Source: a virus
DNA length: 24,584 nucleotides
IMG/VR virus record: IMGVR_UViG_3300025652_000520
Location: 1 to 24,584 of that record
Direction: 5' to 3' (one strand)
The position numbers were made by a program, and so were the translations under genes. Below, one piece after another: positions 14,772 to 20,442 of this stretch. How positions within the stretch are numbered: the stretch's first letter is position 1; each line of letters starts with the position of its first letter. Under the pieces are notes generated by a model. The model worked only from the letters and a program-made list of their open reading frames with translations. It did no database searches and was not told the DNA's origin.

Positions 14772-16787
14772 TTAGACCTGCCTACCGAGAGCCGCTCCCG
14801 TTGGTGAAAGTGCTTGAATACCGGAACGAGCCTGCTGAATGTTCTGCGCCTGCATTGGTGTGTAAGGCTGCAAGACAAACGGGTTGATCTGCCCAACTTG
14901 TGTCGCCTGAGTTGTAGGCTGGAACAACGTAGGCAAACCAGTGGTTGGATTGATTACGAAGTTAGAACCTGGTGCGGCTGGCTCATCAGCGGTGACATCA
15001 TCAACCGGCTGACAAACACCGTCAACCATCTGATACCCTTCAGGACACGGGTCTGCCGTAGCCTGCTGCATCTGCTGACCGCCGTCACTGCCACCATCGT
15101 CAGACCCAGATAAAGACATTCCGGTGTACGCACCCCTATCTAGTAGGTCTTCCACGGTTTCCGGAGGCCCCATAATCATGTTCTGAAGACCCGTGATAGC
15201 GTTACCAACCAAAGACATTCCGGGTGTCCCCACCTGACCTATGACGTTGCCTTGACTATCAAGCTCATAACCATATGGCTGAGAACCCATAAAATTAGCA
15301 ACATCCATAGAGAACGGCTGATTAGCACGTTGCTCTTCCGTCAAGCCAGCCAAGTTCGTGGTCAAAGTAACCCCGTCAGGTCTTGTGTATGTCTCAAGAC
15401 CTGTTGGAAGTCCGCCTGCGTAACCTGCTCGATTTGGATCCGTTAAATCGCGTGCCACCATATCCGTCTCAGCGTCCACCATGTCCGGCAATGGAGCAGC
15501 TATGCGGCCACCTAATGCACCAGGAGACAGACCTAAAGTAGGCGCAGGTGCCGCAAACGCATTAGCATCTCTTGCCTGCTGTGGACCCATCGTTGTACCC
15601 GCCTGAACCAGACTAGATGTTGGACGATCAAACACAGTGCCGGGGTAATCCAGAAATCCTGTAACTTCTTCTAACGCCTGCCCTGTCGAACTAATTGTAC
15701 GAGCCGGGGTGCGGGATTCTTCAATAAACTGTGGTGGGCCTTGCAACTGACGCTGTGCTTGCAAATCACGAACCGTACCACCGGGTGTTGGTAGTGAACC
15801 AAGACCTGTCGCAAGTCCGGGGTTTAGCATCATGTCCCCCGCATCCATAGCGTTGGGACTCGCGTCAAAGACTTGAACGGCAGATGGATCCATAGCCGCA
15901 TCAGCCGTAGCTATACGCGCCATGTCAGACGGGGTAGTGCCTAGAACATTCGCCGCAGTTGCGTTTTCCGCTACCGTCTGTCCAACTGTTGAAGCCGGAT
16001 CCTGCTGCGTGAAACCAAACGCATAATCCGCCTGATCCCGCGTAATGTCACCGCGTGTCGCGGCCTGATTCAACATGTCCTGCGCTTCTACATCACCCTG
16101 TAACGCACGATCCTGTAACGCCGTCATCGCTATGTTGCTGTCTATCCCAAACGCCGCAGGAGAACCAACGCGCCGAGACAGTATCTGATTGCTCATGTTC
16201 TGCGCATTCGCCGGAATGTCCGGACGACTCGTAGCAGACAAATTAACTTCAGGACGAGAAATCTGCGGAGCAACAAAATTGACTTGTGGCTGATCCGCCG
16301 CAAACGGACCATACTGTGCCTGTGTTACATCACCAACATTCGCCAAAGAAGTGCTTGCTAACCGGCCAGCCTCCGCCGCACGATTAAGTGCCGCTGTCTC
16401 CCGCGCCGCTACCTCATCATATTGAGCCTGCGCATAGTTTGAACGTGTGTCTGAAGCACGAGGGTCAGTCGCATTAAACGCTTCTCGTGCCGCTACCTGT
16501 TGAGCCTGTGTCCCAGTCGTCACCACACTGCGAGAACCATCCGGATTTACAGAAGTTACAGCGTTGCCCTTGCCATCAGTAACCGTGCCAGCGCGTGCCG
16601 CCGCCTTTTCACGAGCAGCCATCTCATTCGGGTTGCTGCGATCTACACTGTCACTACCGCCGCCAGCATCATCACCGCCAAATAAACCAAACTGAATCTC
16701 AAAAGGATCGCGATAATCCTCAATACCTAACGCAGAAACTAAACCATCAGACCACGGACGCCGTAGCTCCGGAAACAACTTCATCAT
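14772..16787 (-). CDS. Long disordered late protein upstream of terL
   Basis: The protein has 671 residues, rich in Ala, Gly, Gln, Thr, Asp and Pro, with few predicted domains and no membrane span. The N-terminus 'MMKLFPELRRPWSDGLVSAL' is followed by a Gly/Asp patch and a helical Ala/Arg/Glu region (about 55-150). Near the C-terminus is 'CPEGYQMVDGVCQPVDD' (about 580-596), a two-cysteine motif I have seen in marine phage virion proteins. Its start lies inside the HlyC-like gene (41-base overlap). It may be an internal virion or ejection protein. The role is inferred from location and composition only. Confidence 0.62.
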   Translation of the reverse strand: MMKLFPELRRPWSDGLVSALGIEDYRDPFEIQFGLFGGDDAGGGSDSVDRSNPNEMAAREKAAARAGTVTDGKGNAVTSVNPDGSRSVVTTGTQAQQVAAREAFNATDPRASDTRSNYAQAQYDEVAARETAALNRAAEAGRLASTSLANVGDVTQAQYGPFAADQPQVNFVAPQISRPEVNLSATSRPDIPANAQNMSNQILSRRVGSPAAFGIDSNIAMTALQDRALQGDVEAQDMLNQAATRGDITRDQADYAFGFTQQDPASTVGQTVAENATAANVLGTTPSDMARIATADAAMDPSAVQVFDASPNAMDAGDMMLNPGLATGLGSLPTPGGTVRDLQAQRQLQGPPQFIEESRTPARTISSTGQALEEVTGFLDYPGTVFDRPTSSLVQAGTTMGPQQARDANAFAAPAPTLGLSPGALGGRIAAPLPDMVDAETDMVARDLTDPNRAGYAGGLPTGLETYTRPDGVTLTTNLAGLTEEQRANQPFSMDVANFMGSQPYGYELDSQGNVIGQVGTPGMSLVGNAITGLQNMIMGPPETVEDLLDRGAYTGMSLSGSDDGGSDGGQQMQQATADPCPEGYQMVDGVCQPVDDVTADEPAAPGSNFVINPTTGLPTLFQPTTQATQVGQINPFVLQPYTPMQAQNIQQARSGIQALSPTGAALGRQV

Positions 16788-17196
16788 CTCTTAATCTCCA
16801 AGCTCGACCCCTTCGTCCGTCAGGTCGCTTCCAATGAGCAACACCATGACCCGTAACCTCCCCCAAGTAACGGCGCATGTCTTTCGCAATGTATGATACA
16901 CTATCTAGGGCTACCATGTCCATAACCCACAACTGATCCCCAGATTCCCGCGCAAATGCCTCAACACCACTATATTCCAAGGTGCGAGATTCAAGATCCG
17001 TCAAATACAACCATGTGCAAAACCCTATCAACGCACCATCCTGCATGTAATACCGAACCTTCCCATGCTGAATCGCAGGTATGAACCGATAACCAAGATT
17101 CTTGATCCTCTGCTCTCGGTAAAACGGCGCACTGTCCAGTAACACACACATCCGACCAAACATCTCAAATGAATTTACATCAGAATTTTTTTCCAT
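16747..17196 (-). CDS. HlyC-like toxin-activating lysine acyltransferase homologue
   Basis: This encodes 149 residues. 'RFIPAIQHGKVRYYMQDGALIGFCTWLYLT' (about 37-66, in parts) and 'SGDQLWVMDMVAL' (85-97) match the HlyC/RTX acyltransferase pattern ('P-G--TWA-L' and 'GD--WFIDWIAP'), with the conserved aspartate at D93. The catalytic histidine of HlyC lies in a 'SPLHR' motif. Here the same place reads APFYRE, with Tyr26 instead, so activity is doubtful. HlyC moves fatty acyl groups from acyl carrier protein to lysines. It is the first gene of this minus-strand block after the intergenic region. Confidence 0.68.
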   Translation of the reverse strand: MEKNSDVNSFEMFGRMCVLLDSAPFYREQRIKNLGYRFIPAIQHGKVRYYMQDGALIGFCTWLYLTDLESRTLEYSGVEAFARESGDQLWVMDMVALDSVSYIAKDMRRYLGEVTGHGVAHWKRPDGRRGRAWRLRDDEVVSGATASVV

Positions 17197-17217
17197 GCCC
17201 AGGGACTCCTTTTGCTT

Positions 17218-17246
17218 TTTCTACAATTAATTTGTGGATCTTGCAA
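17218..17246 (-). promoter_or_regulatory. Candidate late promoter for the minus-strand operon
   Basis: Minus strand TTGCAA (17241-17246), 17-base spacer, TAGAAA (17218-17223), each four of six to the sigma70 consensus. It lies 22 bases before the ATG of the HlyC-like gene, the first gene of the block. Transcription could also come from TerS if readthrough occurs, so this may not be the only source. Confidence 0.35.
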
Positions 17247-17295
17247 CTTGAACCTCGACTCAATGGAAAAACATGTGAATGAATCTACCCATCTA

Positions 17296-17310
17296 GGGGG
17301 GGAGGGTGGG
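17296..17310 (+). repeat. Potential G-quadruplex
   Basis: GGGGGGGAGGGTGGG gives four G3 tracts with one-base loops, the most stable type of intramolecular quadruplex. A second G-rich run, G6-T-G4, follows at 17336-17346. It lies in the divergent region between the two transcription directions. Confidence 0.6.
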
Positions 17311-17433
17311 CGGCGCAGCCTGGCCCCGCTGTCAAGGGGGGTGGGGTGTCATATATTTGACTATCCCGTCCGAATTGCCCCAAGTTACCCCGTCAAATGA
17401 TTGACAAATTAAATGTATTTTATTTGTTATTAA

Positions 17434-17449
17434 GTGTTGCATGTTGTCC
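17434..17449 (+). promoter_or_regulatory. Copy of the CATGTTGTC promoter box (degenerate -10)
   Basis: GTGTTGCATGTTGTCC is identical to the 16 bases at 20394-20409 apart from none seen in the box itself. However, the TATAAT that follows there is replaced here by CAGATT. It is 95 bases upstream of the ATG at 17544 and next to the palindrome 17459-17478. It may be a regulator site instead of a core promoter element. Confidence 0.4.
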
Positions 17450-17458
17450 CAGATTAGA

Positions 17459-17478
17459 TTAATGTCATAGGACATTAA
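17459..17478. promoter_or_regulatory. Perfect palindrome, operator-like
   Basis: TTAATGTC, ATAG, GACATTAA. Eight-base arms with a four-base centre lie just downstream of a promoter box and 65 bases before the first plus-strand gene. It could bind a dimeric repressor, or form a hairpin in the leader. Confidence 0.4.
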
Positions 17479-17543
17479 GGGAAATCGGACGGCAATAGCC
17501 AAGCGACCCCAAAGCAAACTAAAACCTATGGAAGGAATACAAA

Positions 17544-17837
17544 ATGACTAAATCACAATTTGCGAGACGCCATACATTTGAAGCTCTAACAGAGGCGGAA
17601 CAAGCCGCCTTTGCAAAAGAGATGATTGTGTTGTGGCGCGAGACATTGGTCGAGCTACACGGTCTTAAAGACCAGCATGACTATTGCAAAGAGCAAGCGA
17701 AGTATTGGGACATGGAACGCAAGGACGTTGAGAAACACGCCATCGAGCATGGCTTGGCGTTCAAGCAGCCTCAAGATTTCAATGTGAAAGCCAAGGCGGC
17801 ATATGTGCAGACGCGCATGATGTTCACTTGGAAATAG
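17544..17837 (+). CDS. Hypothetical accessory protein, helical
   Basis: This encodes 97 residues, charged and mostly helical, opening MTKSQFARRHTFEALTEAEQ. It has one cysteine and no membrane span. The leader CTATGGAAGGA resembles the leaders of the other plus-strand units, and GGAAGGA lies about eight bases before the ATG. A strong hairpin follows its stop (17846-17869). I do not recognise the family. Its place at the head of the accessory region suggests an early or moron-type gene. Confidence 0.65.
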   Translation: MTKSQFARRHTFEALTEAEQAAFAKEMIVLWRETLVELHGLKDQHDYCKEQAKYWDMERKDVEKHAIEHGLAFKQPQDFNVKAKAAYVQTRMMFTWK

Positions 17838-17845
17838 CAACCCTA

Positions 17846-17869
17846 GGCGGTGGCAATCATGCCACCGCC
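17846..17869 (+). promoter_or_regulatory. Intercistronic hairpin without T tract
   Basis: GGCGGTGGC, AATCAT, GCCACCGCC, a perfect nine-pair stem nine bases after one stop codon and 27 bases before the next ATG. No run of Ts follows, so it is more likely an RNA-stability, processing or partial-attenuation element than a full terminator. Confidence 0.5.
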
Positions 17870-17895
17870 GCAACCTTGTCTTGGAGGACAAAACT

Positions 17896-18150
17896 ATGAC
17901 TAACAGAAAACTTCCTTTTGATTGTGCGGTTGGTACTGAACCAGAAACTGTTCAGAATATATTCGGCGGCGATAGCGTGACTATTCCAGCCGATGCCGTT
18001 GCGGTTTATGATGTCATCATGGGTTCAAGTATGATGGCAGAAAAAGCCACCAACCCAAAAGTGCAAGCCAAACTTTATAAAGAAGTACGCAAGGGGCTGG
18101 ATTGGTTCATGAAACACGAACCAAAAGCCTACATGGTTCTTCTAGACTAA
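17896..18150 (+). CDS. Conserved small phage protein (GLDWFMKHEPKAYMVLLD end)
   Basis: This encodes 84 residues. The start is the ATG at 17896, with GGAGG eight bases upstream. A TTG further upstream in the same frame would include the ribosome site. 'VYDVIMGSSMMAEKA' and the C-terminus 'LDWFMKHEPKAYMVLL' follow a pattern I recall from marine phage hypothetical proteins. It is soluble and lacks cysteine pairs. The TAA overlaps the next ATG. Function unknown. Confidence 0.68.
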   Translation: MTNRKLPFDCAVGTEPETVQNIFGGDSVTIPADAVAVYDVIMGSSMMAEKATNPKVQAKLYKEVRKGLDWFMKHEPKAYMVLLD

Positions 18151-18335
18151 TGGTTAGGCTGTTCTTTGTGCTAGCAGGATTATTCCTGCTAGCCACCGCT
18201 CATTCACTGTACGGTTTGACCACAGTAATGAGTATGGACGTTGATAGCATTATCAGGCTATCGCTTATCGTTCACGCTGGCGCGGCGTTCTATTGCGCTG
18301 GCGTAATTCATCTAATAGTGAAAGGCAGGAGATGA
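18150..18335 (+). CDS. Two-span small membrane protein
   Basis: This encodes 61 residues from the ATG at 18150, coupled to the previous gene by TAATG. Two hydrophobic spans are seen, about 3-27 (LFFVLAGLFLLATAHSLYGL) and about 36-57 (LSLIVHAGAAFYCAGVIHLI), with a short loop and a basic C-terminus (KGRR). Positive charge at both ends suggests both termini face the cytoplasm. A perfect nine-pair inverted repeat (18170-18193) lies inside the coding region. It could be a superinfection-exclusion or other host-envelope protein. This is not determined. Confidence 0.6.
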   Translation: MVRLFFVLAGLFLLATAHSLYGLTTVMSMDVDSIIRLSLIVHAGAAFYCAGVIHLIVKGRR

Positions 18336-18523
18336 TGACAGTGAAGTATGAAATTAGGAAGATGAAAGAAACAAGAAAAAGTGAACAGGGAATCCAATAT
18401 CTATACACTTTTGGCAGGAGCAAGTGGCTAACATATGACGAAGCGATTGCCCTAGAACAAAAGTATCACATATGCAAAAGCCAATTATGGGAAGGCGAAG
18501 TCTTAGCAATGGGTGAATTTTAA
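18332..18523 (+). CDS. Small basic hypothetical protein, end of first accessory unit
   Basis: This encodes 63 residues (MMTVKYEIRKMKETRK...). Two adjacent ATGs (18332 and 18335) are possible, and the first overlaps the upstream TGA as ATGA, which favours coupling. The chain reads like a small beta-strand plus helix fold ('IQYLYTFGRSKWLTYDEAIA'), and the N-terminus is strongly basic. It is followed six bases later by a clear terminator. No family recognised. Confidence 0.6.
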   Translation: MMTVKYEIRKMKETRKSEQGIQYLYTFGRSKWLTYDEAIALEQKYHICKSQLWEGEVLAMGEF

Positions 18524-18526
18524 GAC

Positions 18527-18557
18527 AAGGGGCGGAGCAATCCGCCCCTTTTTATTT
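18527..18557 (+). terminator. Intrinsic terminator of first accessory unit
   Basis: AAGGGGCGGA, GCAA tetraloop, TCCGCCCCTT gives a ten-pair stem, followed by TTTTTATTTG. The GNRA-type loop and the tail are typical of a strong terminator. The same tail follows the stems at 20236 and 20298. Confidence 0.88.
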
Positions 18558-18571
18558 GCCTAGATTTTATA

Positions 18572-18580
18572 TGCTATAGT
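18572..18580 (+). promoter_or_regulatory. Possible extended -10 element
   Basis: TGCTATAGT fits TGn plus a TATAAT-like hexamer, but no matching -35 is seen at 17 bases and the next gene begins 165 bases later, beyond a second, better promoter. Low confidence. Confidence 0.2.
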
Positions 18581-18632
18581 CTTACTCCTATAGCAGAGGG
18601 CGGCGCCCATAGTCGCCACCAGTATCACCAGT

Positions 18633-18675
18633 CCCGAACCCGACCCGACCCGAATCATAGCGAACCCGACCCGAA
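18633..18675. repeat. CCCGAA/CCCGAC intergenic repeats, copy 1
   Basis: CCCGAACCCGACCCGACCCGAA, in fragments, is followed by ATCATAG and another CCCGA series. It lies between the terminator at 18527 and the promoter at 18684. Related repeats occur at 20310-20377 and 21359-21483. Confidence 0.75.
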
Positions 18676-18683
18676 CATTTAGT

Positions 18684-18711
18684 TTGTTTTGTGTTTGTTA
18701 ATGTGTATAAT
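18684..18711 (+). promoter_or_regulatory. Promoter for the zinc-ribbon gene unit
   Basis: TTGTTT (18684-18689), 16 bases, TATAAT (18706-18711). It is followed by CTATGGAGGA at 18731 and the ATG at 18745. The perfect -10 and the location support it. The box upstream of the -10 (TTAATGTG) is related to, but not the same as, the CATGTTGTC box of the other promoters. Confidence 0.65.
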
Positions 18712-18744
18712 AAACCCATCAACAACCTGTCTATGGAGGACAAA

Positions 18745-18912
18745 ATGGAATCATGTGATAAATGCGGAACTATCGTGTATGAGCGCAATCTCGCCATGTT
18801 CGGTCATAAGTTTATCTGCCCATCATGCCAAGGATTAAGTGACGAAGAATTAAATGCATATTGGACAGAGCAAGAGCAAGACGAATTACATATTGCTAAT
18901 GGAGGAGCATAA
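18745..18912 (+). CDS. Zinc-ribbon small protein
   Basis: This encodes 55 residues from the ATG at 18745, with GGAGG in the leader seven bases before it. An upstream in-frame ATG overlaps the promoter and is rejected. Two CxxC pairs (C4, C7 and C25, C28) form a zinc ribbon: MESCDKCGTIVYE and 'FICPSCQGLSDEE'. The C-terminus is acidic and ends NGGA, encoded by the GGAGGA used as ribosome site by the next gene. It may bind nucleic acid or a host protein. The substrate is unknown. Confidence 0.72.
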   Translation: MESCDKCGTIVYERNLAMFGHKFICPSCQGLSDEELNAYWTEQEQDELHIANGGA

Positions 18913-18913
18913 A

Positions 18914-19183
18914 ATGGACGTTACAATTATCGCAGACAATGGACACGCATGGGGAATCGTATCAATAGAACAGTTAAAGGCGGCACGCCTATCTATTGAT
19001 GACATTAGCGATTTCTCATACAAGACGCCTAATGGTGAGATACTAGCATTGGAGGAGGATTGCGATCTTCCAAAATATCTGAACAAACTGGAGAGCATGG
19101 GCACGAAGATCAACATTCGTGACAATTATATCCCAGACGAAGATCATCCGGATAATCCTAGAACATGGAACAGGATTAGATAG
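18914..19183 (+). CDS. Small acidic hypothetical protein
   Basis: This encodes 89 residues from the ATG at 18914 (GGAGG eight bases upstream, inside the end of the zinc-ribbon gene). It opens MDVTIIADNGHAWGIVSIEQ and ends with a polar tail 'DEDHPDNPRTWNRIR'. It is soluble, with a single cysteine. It is the last gene of a two-gene unit with its own promoter and terminator. Its stop is followed at once by an RNA element complementary to the leaders of this and the next unit. No family recognised. Confidence 0.65.
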   Translation: MDVTIIADNGHAWGIVSIEQLKAARLSIDDISDFSYKTPNGEILALEEDCDLPKYLNKLESMGTKINIRDNYIPDEDHPDNPRTWNRIR

Positions 19184-19228
19184 TTCCTCCATAGGACGGA
19201 AAGAGCGGCAGAAATGTCGCTCTTTTTG
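19181..19228 (+). terminator. Trailer with anti-SD sequence plus intrinsic terminator
   Basis: The trailer TAGTTCCTCCATAGGAC overlaps the stop codon and runs to 19197. AAAGAGCG (19200-19207), a ten-base loop and CGCTCTTT (19218-19225) follow, with a T-rich tail. TTCCTCCATAGG at 19184-19195 is the exact reverse complement of 19274-19285, the leader of the next gene, and ten of these bases complement the leader of this unit (18731-18740). Confidence 0.72.
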
Positions 19229-19229
19229 T

Positions 19230-19258
19230 TTGTGTTATGTCTCATGTTGTCTTATAAT
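19230..19258 (+). promoter_or_regulatory. Repeated promoter module, copy A
   Basis: TTGTGT (19230-19235), 17 bases, TATAAT (19253-19258), with CATGTTGTCT just before the -10. The 38 bases 19221-19258 match 20378-20415 at 34 positions. The -35 begins inside the T tail of the preceding terminator. Confidence 0.75.
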
Positions 19259-19288
19259 CTTATTATGCAATAACCTATGGAGGAATAG

Positions 19289-19504
19289 ATGCATATGAAA
19301 GAAATGTTAAAGAACATGGGATTCCATGTAGTCAACACAGGCGGAGGATGCCAAGGATATGAATTATCTCTGCCTAATGGTTTATCCATTCTTGTCACAG
19401 ATGGCGAAGCGCAGATAACAGACGATGTTAATGTGAAGCCTACCATCGTTTTTGAAGATGGGGAAAATGGCAAGTATGTAGTTGTTGAAGGGAGTGTTGT
19501 CTAA
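19289..19504 (+). CDS. Small hypothetical protein, first of a three-gene unit
   Basis: This encodes 71 residues, opening MHMKEMLKNMGFHVVNTGGG and likely beta-rich afterwards. GGAGG (19279-19283) sits five bases before the ATG. The two-base-pair-perfect complement of this ribosome site lies in the preceding trailer (19184-19195). The stop overlaps the next ATG (TAATG). A single cysteine and no membrane span are seen. Family unknown. Confidence 0.66.
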   Translation: MHMKEMLKNMGFHVVNTGGGCQGYELSLPNGLSILVTDGEAQITDDVNVKPTIVFEDGENGKYVVVEGSVV

Positions 19505-19728
19505 TGAGCAATGGTTCTTTTGAAGACTACTATAAGCAATTGATAGGCTGGACAATCACAGCGTATCGTGAGGAAGAAGATGAGTTTGGTGGCGATCCAA
19601 CGCCTATCTTTACTCTCACTAAACCTAAATTTGCATCATTAGAGATGGCTGTCATGTGCGACCCAGAAGGAAATGGTGCTGGGTTTATTGATTTTTATCA
19701 TCCGGAGAAGGAGAAGAAACATGCCTAA
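19504..19728 (+). CDS. Small acidic hypothetical protein
   Basis: This encodes 74 residues. It starts at the ATG overlapping the previous TAA, with AGGGAG upstream. 'LIGWTITAYREEEDEFGGDP' and 'TLTKPKFASLEMAVMCDPEG' suggest a compact alpha-beta fold. It ends with a Lys/Glu tail encoded by the purine-rich ribosome site of the next gene (eight-base overlap). I recall similar proteins in phages but no function. Confidence 0.65.
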   Translation: MSNGSFEDYYKQLIGWTITAYREEEDEFGGDPTPIFTLTKPKFASLEMAVMCDPEGNGAGFIDFYHPEKEKKHA

Positions 19729-20179
19729 TTGGTGTCAGAATGTAATCTATGTGTCCCATGAGGACAAAAACAAGATGGTGGCGTTGAAAGACGCCATCAT
19801 CAATCATGAGTTATGCGACCATATCAAACCAATGCCGGAGGAATTGAAGGGCACAACATCGCCTTCCGACTCCCCTAATTGGTATGATTGGGCGTGTGAG
19901 CATTGGGGAACGAAATGGGATATCTGTTCGTCTCATGATACAGATGAAATCTATAGCGATGATGATGGTGAGACATATGTGTTCAAGTTTGACACAGCAT
20001 GGGCACCACCAATCCCTGTCTATGAGGAGATGGAAAACCAAGGTTTTCAACTTCTCGCTCGTTATGTGGAGTATGGCGTAGGATATGCTGGGCATTACCA
20101 GAATGGTCAGGATTTCTGCACAGAGTTAAAAGATGGTCAGGAAGTTTATGACGAACATCTGCAATCCGAATACGCCTAG
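19721..20179 (+). CDS. Api92/YubB-like ferredoxin-fold domain protein
   Basis: The protein has 152 residues. The start is the ATG at 19721 (AAGGAG upstream). An earlier in-frame start at 19673 lies in the previous gene. MPNWCQNVIYVSHEDKNK is the typical opening of Api92-like/YubB proteins ('MPNWC-N-L-I-G'), which carry a ferredoxin-like fold and are common in phages and plasmids, without iron-sulfur ligands. 'FKFDTAWAPPIPVYEEME' (about 100-117) is the second conserved part of that family. Biochemical role unknown. Confidence 0.68.
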   Translation: MPNWCQNVIYVSHEDKNKMVALKDAIINHELCDHIKPMPEELKGTTSPSDSPNWYDWACEHWGTKWDICSSHDTDEIYSDDDGETYVFKFDTAWAPPIPVYEEMENQGFQLLARYVEYGVGYAGHYQNGQDFCTELKDGQEVYDEHLQSEYA

Positions 20180-20182
20180 AGC

Positions 20183-20246
20183 GATGGGGCTGGCATCACC
20201 AGCCCCATCCATCCGGCTGCCCAGTCCCTGACTGGGTTTTTATTTG
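20183..20246 (+). terminator. Hairpin plus intrinsic terminator after the YubB-like gene
   Basis: GATGGGGCTGG, CATCA, CCAGCCCCATC (20183-20209) is an 11-pair stem without a T tract. Then CCCAGT, CCCTG, ACTGGG (20220-20236) with TTTTTATTTG makes a regular terminator. Confidence 0.82.
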
Positions 20247-20252
20247 TTCTAT

Positions 20253-20273
20253 TACTAGTCCTCCATACTAGTA
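20253..20273 (+). promoter_or_regulatory. 3'-UTR hairpin with anti-Shine-Dalgarno loop, copy 2
   Basis: TACTAGT, loop CCTCCAT, ACTAGTA: seven perfect pairs, four bases before the next terminator stem. The loop is the same as in the hairpin after the capsid gene (4589-4607). It lies between two terminators, so a transcript ending at 20308 would carry it near its 3' end. The complementary leaders include 19276-19284 of the same transcription unit. Confidence 0.6.
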
Positions 20274-20277
20274 GGCG

Positions 20278-20308
20278 CCCCAGGGCCAGGCCCTGGGGTT
20301 TTTATTTG
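20278..20308 (+). terminator. Second intrinsic terminator
   Basis: CCCCAGGGCC-A-GGCCCTGGGG (20278-20298), in practice a nine-pair stem with a three-base loop, then TTTTTATTTG. It backs up the terminator at 20220-20246. The near-perfect palindrome might also act in the minus direction. Confidence 0.85.
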
Positions 20309-20309
20309 T

Positions 20310-20377
20310 CCCGAATCCCGACCCGACCCGAAAGCTGCCCGACTCGAGGCAGCTGCGCTAGTGCTGCCCGACCCGAA
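20310..20377. repeat. CCCGAA/CCCGAC repeats, copy 2, with hairpin
   Basis: CCCGAATCCCGACCCGACC and further CCCGA units surround a seven-pair hairpin AGCTGCC/GGCAGCT (20333-20354). As at 18633, it lies between a terminator and a promoter. Confidence 0.75.
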
Positions 20378-20386
20378 TCTTTTTGT

Positions 20387-20415
20387 TTGTGTTGTGTTGC
20401 ATGTTGTCCTATAAT
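20387..20415 (+). promoter_or_regulatory. Repeated promoter module, copy B
   Basis: TTGTGT (20387-20392), 17 bases, TATAAT (20410-20415), with CATGTTGTCC before the -10. It drives the GP88-like gene (ATG 20443, GGAGG leader at 20431). Confidence 0.78.
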
Positions 20416-20442
20416 AGTTGAGTAAACTATGGAGGTTACAAA

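Larger units (their letters stand above)
17197..17543. other. Divergent intergenic region, no gene
   Basis: This is 347 bases between minus-strand late genes and plus-strand accessory genes. It holds a minus-strand promoter candidate (17218-17246), a very G-rich segment (17296-17346), a 7-bp inverted repeat ATTTGAC/GTCAAAT (17355-17361 with 17392-17398), a copy of the CATGTTGTC promoter box (17440-17448) and a perfect 8-bp palindrome (17459-17478). No convincing coding frame is present. Confidence 0.7.

Noticed and set aside
16747-17196. Active RTX toxin system
   Set aside because: Only an acyltransferase-like gene is present. No RTX repeats, no secretion genes, and the catalytic His is replaced.
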